Of a stretch of DNA of 64,000 nt, positions 23,501 to 34,467 are shown one piece after another. Every line of letters begins with the position of its first letter. Positions within the stretch are counted from its first letter, which is position 1. This DNA is from Geosmithia putterillii (lineage: Eukaryota; Ascomycota; Sordariomycetes; Hypocreales; Bionectriaceae). The stretch is from NCBI GenBank assembly GCA_900188575.1, contig FYEU01000312.1:439920-503919 (forward strand). The letters are read 5' to 3'. The notes below the pieces were generated by a model. The model made no database searches. It saw only the letters and a list, made by a program, of their open reading frames with translations, and was not told the DNA's origin. Both the position numbers and the translations under genes were made by a program.

Positions 23501-23696
23501 AAGATCCGATGGTCCGGGAAGATGTGCAAGAGCAAGACTGACAGAAACAAACATGATGTTTGAAGCAACAGGATAGAAAAGCAGACAGTAAAGAAATTGT
23601 ATCGATCAAACAGTACCTGAGCGTCTGGGCCTCATCGAGGTCGGAATTCTTGTAACCAGTCATGGCCGAACGCGGTACGGCAATGGCAGCAGGCAT
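20531..23696 (-). CDS. C2H2 zinc-finger transcription regulator
   Basis: Best model: exon 1 23696-23617 (MPAAIAVPRSAMTGYKNSDL...), exon 2 22368-21292, exon 3 21203-20531. Frames join to give 609 residues. The first intron is 1,248 nt, very long for a filamentous fungus, so exon 1 is the least certain part. Residues to ~380 are Ser/Pro-rich and disordered. Two C2H2 fingers lie in exon 3: C-x4-C-x13-H-x4-H starting YRCKDPVCENAKF, and C-x4-C-x17-H-x4-H starting FLCSYEGCERGVPG. A Cys/His-containing segment (FHCPFEGRDDCQHKPEKLKC) precedes them. A basic KGRKRK stretch may be a nuclear signal. A possible extra in-frame intron, 21603-21526 (78 nt, GTATGT...TTGCAG), would shorten the protein by 26 residues. 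A widespread fungal type; I do not recognise a named orthologue or target. Confidence 0.75.
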
Positions 23697-25385
23697 GGTT
23701 TCCTTGGTTTGTGTAGAGCGTATTGGCTCTGTATGTGTGTGTGTGTGATCCTGTAGATCAAAGAGCAGTCTTGATGTCCAATGCAGGCAAGCTAGGGTCA
23801 CAACGATCTGTTCTTTCTGTCGTAAAATCCAGTAGGAGAATCCTTGGGTTCCTTTGGGTCGATTTATGAGCAGTAAAGTAGGCAAGAAGAGAAGGGTTGC
23901 TTGGGCAGAAGTGGAGGCGAAGGTGGGCTAGTATATCCAGGTGAGACCAGGGTAAAATTGATATCGGGCAGAAATGTTGGGCAGGAAGAAAGGAAGAGAA
24001 AATCGAGCGAGGGTAGCGATGGGGGCATGCGGGTTTTATTGCTGCAGTCGGCACCCAAAAGACAGACGAAAAGGGTCATTTCCAGACTGCGCCAAATATC
24101 GATGCGGTGACCAGGTCAGTGTGACGAAGGGGCCACTACGCAGCAGGTGTGGCCCGCGAATGGGTCGCAGGATTGAGTTGGCGGTCTGAGAATGGCAATG
24201 ATAGGTCCCGCTGAGCAGGGGTATCGTGGTCATCAATGGGGACTGGAGGGTCGAGGAGGGTCGAGGAGGGGATGCCTTGATTTTCCACCAAGCATAGTGG
24301 AGTGACTCGGTCGGGACGGCCCTATCGTTGGCGGCCGAGTATCGCGTCGGTTGATGGCCAACACAGCAATGCATGCTTGGCGCGGTATGACGATGCAGCC
24401 GGCTCGTAGCGCACATGGAAGGCCGCTTTTTTGTTCCCTCTTCTCCCGCTTTTACCTCCACTCAAGACCACCCCAGAGTGTCCATGGTCACACCCTGTGG
24501 CCTCTCATGTCGCCAGGCGTCACAATGTGCAGCAATCTGCCATGCGTTGTGCGATTCTGTCGAGACAGGTCGGCCTCAAAAAGGGGCCACCGCCCTCGGA
24601 TCCGGCGAGTGGATTCTTATTGTTTGGTTCTCAACTGCGCTCACATCACGCATGATAAAATGAGAGGGAGGGGCTGGTCCCCTCGGCAGGCCACCGCACC
24701 ATCCGACGCGCGCTGTGTTGGACAAATCATGAGCTTGTGAGAGCGAGGTCTCATGCACTCCCTTTCAACAGGTGCATCAGCCCGCCTCACTATTCGAATC
24801 CTGTCACATCGTGGACGCTTCTCATTGCCCAGAGCAAAGGCGGGGTCATGGCCGTGGCCTGCACAAGGCGTGTCATGCTGATGGTTTCTGAGGATTCGTG
24901 TCAGCCAAGCGACGCCGAGTTCCGGATGACGCGGGGGATGTATGCATGTCAAGGTGGCATGTCAAAGTGGCATGACAAGGTGTACGGGCGTCGAGGGCAC
25001 AGCAAGCCAGTTTGGCCAAGTATCGACTAATGATATCAGAGCTTCTGAGGTGACAGCGGCGACGATACAGTTTGTGAGGGGAGAGAAGAGATGGGATGGA
25101 ATATCTGGAATGCGGAGTACGTTGGATTAACTTCAACTGGCGGGCGGCACTTCTAGCGGCCACGTGATACCCCGAGAACGGTAAGGAAGCAAGGACCGGC
25201 CTTGTGCTCCTTCCTCGGAATGCCTCTGGGTATTACGGCATCGTTCTTGATGAGATGAACACCTCTTCGTGTTCCCGCCGACACCAACATCTGGGCAAAA
25301 TGCCTACCGGGCAATTGCCTGCCGGGTTATGTCCGTATTCGAACTTCATCGCGAGCTGCCTTGCGAACTGCCTTGCGGGTTGCCT
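23697..25385. other. Intergenic region upstream of the C2H2 gene
   Basis: About 1.7 kb between the C2H2 start and the Zn2Cys6 gene's stop. It should contain the C2H2 promoter and leader. There are duplicated GGTCGAGGAGG units near 24250 but no credible coding exon. Confidence 0.6.
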
Positions 25386-27290
25386 TCAGGCATCGCTCAC
25401 CTGCCCCATATCCCACGCCTCACTTGTCTCGCAAGCTCGCTCCCAGATCTCTTTCAATCCTCCATCGACATCCCCGTCCGGCGTGCCACCACTGAGGAAA
25501 GGAGCCAGAACCCGTCTCACAGATGCCCAGGAACCCAGGCCTAGAGTATTACTGACTAGTCGGATCTTGTCGTCGTACACCTTAATCCACCTCCTCAGTT
25601 GCCTCTCCTCTACCAGGCTGGAAGCCTTGCCCGAGCTGGCTATGGTCGCTCCGAACATGACGCACCACAGCCATAATGGTCCGCTCCACGAGCTGGTCTT
25701 AATGCTCTCCTCGTTGATGGTGTTGACGTCGTCGATGAGCTGCTCGAGAAGCCAGTCTACGAGGACGGCATCCATCTGACCATCGCCCACCTCGGAAAAG
25801 AGGTAGAAGAAGGTGGCTATGAAACACGTACGGCTGCTCTTTGGGTCCCCGTTCAGAATGCGGGGCCTGTACGTGTCTGGGTCAAAGCCACGCGAGATCT
25901 CATAATTGAGGTTGAGCTGCCTGGTGTGGTTCTGCCACAGCCGCGCAGCCTGCGTGTCATTCTCCTCCCACCAACCGTACTTGGGAGCTTCTCTGGGTGG
26001 CAGTGCTGAAATGTCCCATATCGACGCGAAGAGGAGCGCCATGAAAGTGGGCTGGTAGTCTGGCACGTTGACCAATGTCGTAGACCTGCTGGCCCGGAGT
26101 CCATCGCCCGCCCTGCCATTGTCCTCGTAAGCCATTCTGGCTGCGCAAAAAGTCCGACTGATAACACTTACATCTTGAGGATTTTCTGCGCCAGTGATGG
26201 CCGAGACTGTCGGCCCTGCATTGCCAGTCGAAATCCCTTGAGATGCTTCGTCGATGTATCTAGGTCACCGATGGCCCCCTGCCATTTCGACATCTGTTAG
26301 CTCGCCCCTCCTTCCCCCTCGAAGACCAACTGCAGGGACATGCTGGATGCCTACCTCTGCGAGAGCGAGGGCGGATATGGCCAGCATTGTGGCTCCGCTC
26401 TGTGCTGTCTCCGTTGCCCGAAGCTGCTCTCTGGCAAACTGGTATGTTGCCGACTTGTGGTACATGAAGGGAATCCTGACATGGTCCATGGAGCCACTGA
26501 CCCATGCCCACTGACAAGCTGACAACATCAGGCACATGTGCATATAGCCTGGTGTCTCGAACGCTTTATGGAGACTTTTGTCATTTGTGAGCTGGTGACT
26601 GACCTTTGAAGTGTGAGCAGGTGCCCTCGCGACATTCGACTTACACGCTTGATTCGAGCTCACGGTTGACGGGCTGTTGGCCCCATACCGCATACTGCGA
26701 GACTATGTCGGCAATGGCATGTTAGCAAACCCGCTTGCCCGCCAAGCTGCAATACGCATGCGCTCGTTCCCAACATACAATGCCGCAAGAGCTTTTTGGA
26801 CGTGTCGGGCAGGGCTTCATACGAGCCACCCACGTAGTCGCTAAGAGGACTCTTCAAATCTGGCGTTCGGGCCGCCGACACGGCCATGCCTGGCGTGACA
26901 TGGCGTTGGACTAACGAGTTGCATCCCCCATCAGTCGTGGTTGGCAGGCCATCTTGACGAACGAGCGAGTAGATGCATTCATCTCCAGTCTGCAGGCAAT
27001 TCGTGCTATCAATGCGGTCAATGAGGAAACTCTCTCTCTCTCCATGGGGGAGGGGGCACGACAAGGGCGCAACTGCAACTGGAACTGCATGCATTCATCA
27101 AGGCCAATTGCCGTGTGGCTGGCCCACCACCACAGGGATTGATTGACCTAGAGGGCGGGCACACGGCAATAGGATCTACTTACCACAGAGGCTTCTTTTC
27201 GTCGCACCTTACATGCCTCTTCTTGCATATGTCGCAGCCGTTTTTGCTTCGGCGATGGAATTTTCTCTTGCGATCCTGCGGGGGAGCCAT
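25386..27290 (-). CDS. Zn2Cys6 transcription factor with fungal-specific domain
   Basis: Six exons: 27290-27184, 27005-26779, 26702-26689, 26603-26355, 26278-26172, 26136-25386, in frame, 484 residues. The binuclear cluster is split by intron 1: CDICKKRHVRC, six residues, then CTNCLQTGDEC, giving C-x2-C-x6-C-x6-C-x2-C-x6-C. It is preceded by the basic RKRKFHRRSKNG. The rest matches fungal transcription-factor domain 2 proteins: GYMHMCLMLSACQWAW, then FMYHKSATYQFAREQL, TAQSGATMLAISALALAE, GDLDTSTKHLKGFRLAMQ. These act as nuclear DNA-binding regulators. Exon 3 is only 14 nt (FSQYA region). I inferred it because it alone joins frames and restores the expected spacing after KKLLRH. No neighbouring target cluster suggests its regulon. 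Confidence 0.82.
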
Positions 27291-30213
27291 CACGGGCAAG
27301 GGCTTGTTACTGACATGGTTCAGACGTGCCTGTCGAGAAACTTTTCGTTCGGTAAATATGAGGAGGGATAGCCTCGGAAGGATGATAACCTCGAGGCACA
27401 CGATCAAAGGGGCTTTGCTGAGTTAGAGAAGCTTTGTCCTGAATCAAGAGTGTCGGTGCCAAGATCTATACGAATTGTGCATGAAATTGAGCCAATCACC
27501 ATGGCCGTAGAAGCTTCGACTCCGCCAACGGTGGATCAATCGAACGTTTACGGACAAATAGCTCCCTGTTAGTACAGAGTACGAAGTAGTGTACCTCGAG
27601 GCTGTACCATTCATTGCTTGCTATTGCTCCGTATGTACTCGTGCAGTCTTGCTACTTGCCTTGTTCGTTAATCAGTAATACGGAGTAATGTGTCTTGAGC
27701 CCGTGAGGGGGGGAGAGGGGCATCTTATGTGTGTATTCAGGTACGGAGTATCATTATGCCACTGCATGGTAACACTAATGTTCGTATCTGTAGGTAGTCG
27801 ATTTCGCATAGAACAGATGATCGTATGACGGCTATGAATGAAATATATTACTACGGAGTACTTGCAAAACGATGCTTACCAAAGTTACTAGTTAGTATCA
27901 CAACTTACAAACACCACTAAACTGCGCCTTCTTTTAGGCTTCATTGCGACACACATATTGCCACCAACCCTTCTCTGCGCTCTTCGGAGTCTAACAATCA
28001 ATCAACTACCACTAGTATGTACCGGGTAATTCGACAAAAAGAAGAATGTTGGGCATTCGTAATACGCGCAGTCATCAAGGTCAGGTGACATGTTTCACTG
28101 CGAGCAACGATCGTCCTTGCCCTGGCTCCCCTCTCTGACGCGTTTTCGCTCATCATCTGCTGCACATCCTGTCCGATGGGACATGGTATCCATGGCACGC
28201 ACGCGCTCTCTCCCTCGCCCATCGACAGGAGAGTTCCGGTTGACGATCTTCTTGCATAAGGCAAACAAAACAAAACAAAGCAAAAGCTTGTATATGGGCC
28301 GCCGTAATAGCAAGCAAGATTCTCATTCTTGCCGTGTACGGACATGGCATGTACCGCCCGCCGCCGTTTTGAGCAAGTCCCCGAGCCAGATCGAGACGCA
28401 ATGCACCTCGTGTGTATCCCAACAGAGGCCATTGCTGGATTCTGCAGTGCTGACCACGGGGCCGAGCGTGCTGCTGGCGCTGCTGGCACCCAAAGCCCTT
28501 GCTGCCCAACTGTTTGCATCGGCATCGTGAATCGCTTGGCTCGCCGTTGACCGCCCCTTGTCATATCCGGGGGGGTTCCCTGCTCGACCTGCTTGCCGGT
28601 GCCAATGCTTGTCTCTACCCGATCCATCCACGAGAGAGGAGTTGGGCAACAATGCCTGCAACGATGCCGCCTCTTCTCCAATGAGCATCACGCCGTGCCC
28701 TGACCTGAGTAGCCTGTTTGGGACTCACCATGCGAAACAAGAGATTGAACACTGCAGTCCGGGTTCCCTTCGACGAGGAGCCCAGATGGTTACGAGTAGC
28801 CCTCTGGAGGGGCAGGACTACGCATCACGCTCTCTGGCCCTGCTCCCCCCCCTCCCCTCGCCATGGGACCGCTGCCTCTCCCTCCACCCCCGCCATGCGG
28901 CCCATGCCATACCAAGGTACTATTACAGGTACTACGAGTTACGGCGCCACCTGCTCCGCATCTGTCGGGTCGGGACAAGGGGGCCCCCGTGGGACGAGGC
29001 CTCGGGCTTGTTTTGGGTCAAGCTGTCCTCTGGCCGTCCCGGTATTCATGCGCCCGATTCACGTGAACCCGCTGCGCTGTTGTGCGAGGGCCTATCGTGG
29101 CCTATTGCCCCCAGCCAGCTGTACCATGGCTGCTTGGTGGATGCTAGATTCTGTTCTTCTGACAAAGCTAACAGCCCAAGGACGATAAAATCCCAGCCTA
29201 ACCGGTATTAGGGCGAATCTCATCGTAGCACGCGCTGCCAGGGGCCCGCCAGCAATAGAGTCCGGTCGTCATTCGGCGGCGTTGCGCGGCGTTGCGCTCC
29301 TGCGCTCCTGCTGTCCCTGCTGTCTTGCTCTCACGCACTCCAGCATTTATACGCCTAACTCGGCCTGCCTCATCGGGACCGCTCCTCGCATCTCCAGCCG
29401 CTGTTGTGTGTTGTCGACAGCTGTTGTCGTTGCACAGGAAAGCCAATATTAGATCCCACACCCCTCTCGATTTTGAGGCTGATCCGAGGGCCATCTCTTT
29501 AATCCCTGTTGCCCTTTTCGGAATCAGTTCTCACAAAACCCGCCGGAGGCTGCCCGGCGCTCTCCATGCCTTGATATTGGCGCAATGATGTTCGTCGTCT
29601 ACCTGTCACTTGCATAGGAGTTCGTTCTTTGCAGAAGCATTTATACCGCACGCAGCAAGCCAGCAAGCAAGCAAGCCAGCCAACTTGTTGTTTGTTGTCC
29701 TTGTCTTTTTTTCTCGGAGGAGACAGACAAACAGACAGACCAAAAAAAACCCCTCCCGGCCGTTGGATCTCACCGCCAGACTTGCTGGTTCCTCTTTATT
29801 GCTGTTAGGGAGAACCCTCTCTGGATATTGCCGCGCCCCAGGATTATCTGCGAGGAGCCACAGCTCAACTGCCGGGGAAGCGCACCCTAGGAAGTACGAA
29901 AGTAGTCAGATACGTTGTGCTGGCCACCGGAACCAAAGTCAAAAGTCAACGACAGCAGATGCCTTGTCTTGTCTCGGGCTTGTGTGATCAAAGACATAGA
30001 AACGTTTTTTAACTCTGGATATTGCCCCATATCTAACTGCCCCTTCCTGGAAAAAAACAGTCGCTCTTTTTATTTCCCCAGACCCGGACTCCTCTTACCG
30101 GACCCTTTGTTGACCGGACCCCTTTGACCGACCGGACCTTTGACCGGACCTCTTGGCGAGCCCTTCTTTACGCGTTCCAATTCTCTTCTTGTCGCATCGT
30201 TTTCTCAGCAGAC
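27291..30213. other. 2.9-kb intergenic region between divergent genes
   Basis: Promoters for the Zn2Cys6 gene (left) and the unknown conserved gene (right) should lie here. It contains three TACGGAGTA motifs close together (27679, 27742, 27852) and TTGACCGGACC repeats near the right end. Long open frames between 28.0 and 29.2 kb look like chance openings. Confidence 0.6.
30104..30160 (+). repeat. TTGACCGGACC short repeats
   Basis: Three copies of TTGACCGGACC (one with a CCGA insertion nearby), 55-110 bp upstream of the start codon at 30214, probably in the 5' leader or core promoter. Confidence 0.7.
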
Positions 30214-31588
30214 ATGTCGCAGCAAATCCCTGTCAGCGGGGTTATGGCTAGCAGGGGAGGTCCATGGGACTCGAACCGCAGGTATGGTGGTCTCACGATC
30301 GCTGATGATACTCCAGTCAACTCCAGTCAGTGGTGATGCTGACCCCACGCTAGCTCCTTTATCGACGCATTCAACGGGACCACACATAGAGGCGGGTTCG
30401 AGAATACTCTATACACTAATCCAAGGTGAGTCTCATCATGCCCCTCGATGCCCCTCGATGCCTCTCGATGTCCACCCCTCTACCCCATCTCGTGTCCTCC
30501 CTCCCTCCCTCCCTCATCTCATCTCATCCCATCGTCAGGAGGTCGGGACAAGAGAATAAGCCGGGACCGTGTTGCTGATCCAACCGTTTTCTAGCGCAAG
30601 CTACTCGAGTAATGCCTATCTATCTGGCGGCGGAGGCGGCGGAGGCGGCGTGCCCCTGACCCCAAGCTCGGCTGTGCCGCGACTAGACTCGGGCTTCCCA
30701 CAGCCCGGTGGCGTACACTACTCCGGATTGCCATCTCCGGCTCCTCAGTACGGCGGCACCCCAGGCCCATCGTCCTATGGGGTGTACTCGTACAGCAGCA
30801 ACACCAACTCCAGCTCATCGCAGGCGAGAGACCCCCGAGGCCGGTACTCGTCGGCGGATTCCGTGGAGGACATAATCACTTCCCCGAACCTATCGGATTA
30901 CTCCCTCGACAACACCATTACAGGCAGCAGCAGCGGCAACGCCAAGAAGAGCAGTAGCGGCGGCAGCAACCACCACCACAACAACAACAGTACCAGCACC
31001 AGCGGCAGCAGCAACCGACGTCGATCCCAGAGGCGGCCTTCCAACCGGGACGAGTTTGATGGCCCGCACCAGTTTTTGCAGCGGCCGCCGCCCAGCGTTA
31101 TCGCCATGCAGGAGAGGGACCTGCCTCACCTGCCCACCAACCTGCACGTCCAGGAGCAGGACCACATCCTCAGCCGGGTTAACGACCGCCTCTCCCAGTG
31201 CGCCTTTGACTTCGTCGCCAAGTATCAATTCCCTATCCCCCTCACCCAGGACATGAGGCCTGTCGAGTGCGCCCGTGACCGCGAGTGGACCGAGTGGGTG
31301 TACCTCCTCAAGAGGCTGGCCACCAAGCGCCGCATCCCCGCCCACGTCCTTTACAACGGGCAGATCAAGCAGTTTGTCACCATCCTCGAGAGCTCGCTGG
31401 AAATGAAGCACGCCTCCAAGCACCAGAGCAGGCCCCTCAAAGACGACCGCAACATCCTGCAGCTCATCTCGGCCGGAATCCAGGTCGCCAAGATCCTCAA
31501 GGACGCCCCGGCCATGGACTACCTCGACCAGCTCTACGTCTCTACCGACATGCAAATCCGGGACCGTACCCACTCCCGCTTCCGCTAA
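30214..31588 (+). CDS. Conserved fungal protein of unknown function
   Basis: Three exons: 30214-30281, 30354-30425, 30595-31588, in frame, 377 residues. Start MSQQIPVSGVMASRGGPW; exon 2 encodes SFIDAFNGTTHRGGFENTLY. The middle is low-complexity, with an eight-Gly run, Ser/Asn/His runs and a basic RRRSQRR stretch. The C-terminal ~200 residues are compact and helical-looking: NDRLSQCAFDFVAKYQFPI, DREWTEWVYLLKRLATKRRI, DDRNILQLISAGIQVAKIL, then MDYLDQLYVST. The pattern suggests a conserved eukaryotic-type helical domain behind a disordered regulatory N-terminus. I do not recognise the family and assign no function. Confidence 0.8.
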
Positions 31589-33667
31589 GACGCATACGCC
31601 CCCCTCCACCCTTTGTTATGACTTTTTCTTTTCTCAGAACCGTGTCTTTCTTAGCAGGCGGTAACCTCCTTTTTTTCTTTTTAATGACCATAATGTTTTA
31701 CCATTCTTTATTGTGTGTTTTTTTGTTCTACATGGGATCAACCGGGTTTGAAGGGCGAAAGACAGAGACAGAGACAGAGACAGAGACAGAGACCGAGAAA
31801 GAGAGAGAGAGAGAGAGAGAGCTTGATGCCCCGTCGGCAGCGACCAGGTTGCCGACAGCGCCCCTGGAACTTGGAGTCTCCATGAATGTTATTTGTGTTT
31901 TCACTCCCCTTTTCTTGTTTATATATTTCCTGTCTGGCCTTTGATATAGCCCTTATCTGGAGCGGATTAGTAGATCCGTGGCCATCACGGAGCCTGTTGA
32001 CACCCGGGTATGGACATATGGACATATATATACGTCCTGAGCAGGTTCATCAGAGTTATTCTAGACACGACGAGCAGAAAGATCCACCACGTCTACTTGA
32101 ACACCATTTGATATTCCATCTCAAAACCTCCAGTTCATCATTGTGTCCGTGTCCCTTGTGCACTCTGCGTTGCATGACGCGCGGTGGCTAACAAAGCTGA
32201 CAGTAACTTGACAGATGATACATGGAGACATGAGGGCCACGTCTGTTATGGCTTTGACTTATGATGCACATCACATACAGCAAAAAGACATGAGACAGGT
32301 GAGATGTCTGTCCGTTTTTAGTCCTGATACGCGCACTATATCCAGCGGAATCAGGGTGGAGCGGACTGGTTGTCTAGACCGTTGGGTTGTTCTCCCACTC
32401 GAACGATATAAAAAGTTGACACGCCTGCGCATTGGAAAGCGCAAGGTGTAGGCAAATCGTGGGGTTCTTGCTTCTCGGAAGAAAGCAATGTTGCATGTAA
32501 AACTACGGACATCACACGGGCAGACCTTGCAAGGCCTGCCCAGAGAGCGACTTACCGTTTCAGTGCTGCCATGCTTTCATCGACGGATAGATGGGTACCC
32601 GGACAATGGCAAGCACTGAATGTCATGGCCATCGTGTGACTGAACAGTAGACTCCTCGACAAGGCGAAGAAGAAGTCGTGTGCTTGTGACGAAGATTGGT
32701 AAACCTGACATTGTTTGTTGGTTGTTGAGAGGAAGAAAAGAACCGCGAGAAACAGTGGGAGAAAAAAAATTAGTTAAGACGGGTACCTCTGGCGCAGAGT
32801 CACGTGAGTACTTACCCGCGGGTGGGTTCCCGATTCTTGCCATTACCTCGGCGGCCATTCGCTCTGGGATTTTTTCTTTCCTCCTTTCTTCTTCACACAT
32901 TCATAAATTTGCACGATTAATCAACCGTTAGCGAATCGCCAACTTGCTAGCGGTCATATTTGCGTGCTAGAACAACGGATTTCTCTACCATTCATATGAT
33001 TTCATATCATTTTCGAGGGGATGGCAACCCTTTTCTCACCGATCCTTGGTGGAGTTTCCGACATTTTACCTGATGGCGACCCTTTGCTATCTCTTCGTAG
33101 ACGTGAATGCTGTCTTGATGCATGGCGAGGACTCTGTCGTAAATATCCTGTATGTCGGGCGCCATTGTCCTGGGAATAGGACCGTTGCGTCGGCTTGCGT
33201 ACGCCCAGTGTCTTTAAAATCGTATCCCGATTGTCGCTGCCAAGCCCCATCGACGGGAGAGCATCGCGTGTGAGGACGATATTACCTCGCGTGCCCAAGG
33301 CAAGGAAGGAGGCCCGTCTCAGCATTTGCCATCAAGCGTTTGGCTCGCCATGTTGTTCAAGACAAAGAGAAATACAGTTGTTATTGACGAAGATCGTTAA
33401 GCAGAACAGGGCCGGCGAGATATTGTAGTACACATGTCTATTTGTATCCGTATCGAGATTGTACAGCCGCCCCCAATGATCGTGGCATTGAAAGCGGCAC
33501 ACTGCACATGCCAGCTGACCACTCCTTCCCTCCTCCTCTTCTAGACCCCCCCTTGATGCATGTCGCGTTATGTATGGACATACGCACAACAGACAGCTAG
33601 GTCTCGACGCAGCGCAGACCCGGGTCTCCTCCTATGCTCGTAGTTTTCAATGTTTGGAAAGACGGAA
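31589..33667. other. 2.1-kb intergenic region
   Basis: 3' UTRs of the flanking convergent genes plus unexplained sequence. It has a GACAGA/GA microsatellite at 31760-31821. I saw no credible coding exon or tRNA. Confidence 0.6.
31760..31821 (+). repeat. GACAGA / GA compound microsatellite
   Basis: Several GACAGA units run into about ten GA units, in the probable 3' UTR of the upstream gene. Confidence 0.9.
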
Positions 33668-34072
33668 TCATGCCTTCTTGAAGGCGCGGGCAGCCTGCTT
33701 GAGGTCGTAGTTGCACTCCTCGTAGGCGCGGCCGGCGCCAAAGCCGGTCCCGAGGAAAACGGGCCAGGCGCGGCGCTTGAAGAGGAGGACGGAGAAGACG
33801 ACGCCGAATCCGAGACCGAGGGAGGACTTGACGATGAGGTTGGAGAGGCAGTGGTCCCACTAGATGGATCACAATGCGATGTCAGCATACCCATAACTTC
33901 TTCTTCTTCTTCCTGGGCTTCTTCCAGAGCCTCTTCTTCTTCTCGGGAGGAGATCTGCGGCAGAAACGGGCGTGGGGAAAAGTATCCTCACCTTCTCGTT
34001 GAGGAGCGACTCGCTCACAGGCCTGGAAATGGCGCTGGGCTGCGGCTGGCGGGTGACGGCGGAATCGGCCAT
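33668..34072 (-). CDS. mic10: MICOS complex subunit MIC10
   Basis: Two exons, 34072-33992 and 33859-33668, giving 90 residues, the usual size. The sequence has SESLLNEKWDHCLSNLIVKS, then two transmembrane segments each with a glycine motif: GLGFGVVFSVLLF and GTGFGAGRAYEECN. A positively charged KRR loop lies between them. Mic10 oligomerises through these GxGxG motifs in the inner mitochondrial membrane and bends it at crista junctions. The 132-nt intron holds CTT-rich repeats. Divergent from URB2 with 395 bp between start codons. Confidence 0.95.
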
Positions 34073-34467
34073 GGCGGGCGTGTGCTGCGCGAAATCACAA
34101 TGGTCAGAAATAAGATCGTCTTCGAAATTGGCTTCCAGTTCGAGTGTCTCCTCACCTATTTGGGAGCAATTGGGTTCGGGGAAGGGCGAAATAGGGCGGA
34201 CGGAGCTACAGAGAGCTTCTGGGGACAGGCATTCGGATGATGTCGAGATGCGCGAGAATGACTCGGCGAAATGAGAGCCGGGCCCGAAAGCGGTGGAGAG
34301 CATGTGCGCCGAATGTGGGTTAGCGTGGATGGCAGAATCCAGAATTTTTGGCAGCTTCTCTAGTGGCGCTTCGCGGGGAGTGCGACGACCATCGCAGGGA
34401 ATCTTCATTCTGGACTTGTACACTTTTGCTCAAGTCTATGGCCTTGTTGTCCTAAGGATAAGAGGAC
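34073..34467. promoter_or_regulatory. Divergent promoter region, MIC10 / URB2
   Basis: 395 bp between oppositely transcribed genes. No element recognised with confidence. Confidence 0.5.

Noticed and set aside
28558..29211. 217-codon open frame on the plus strand
   Set aside because: Overlapped by equally long frames in other registers. Its translation has no recognisable fold or motif, and no good start context or splice partners.
32330..32460. Possible tRNA-like fold
   Set aside because: A GCGC...GCGC hairpin and a CTCGAACG string are present, but no acceptor stem, A box and B box fit together.
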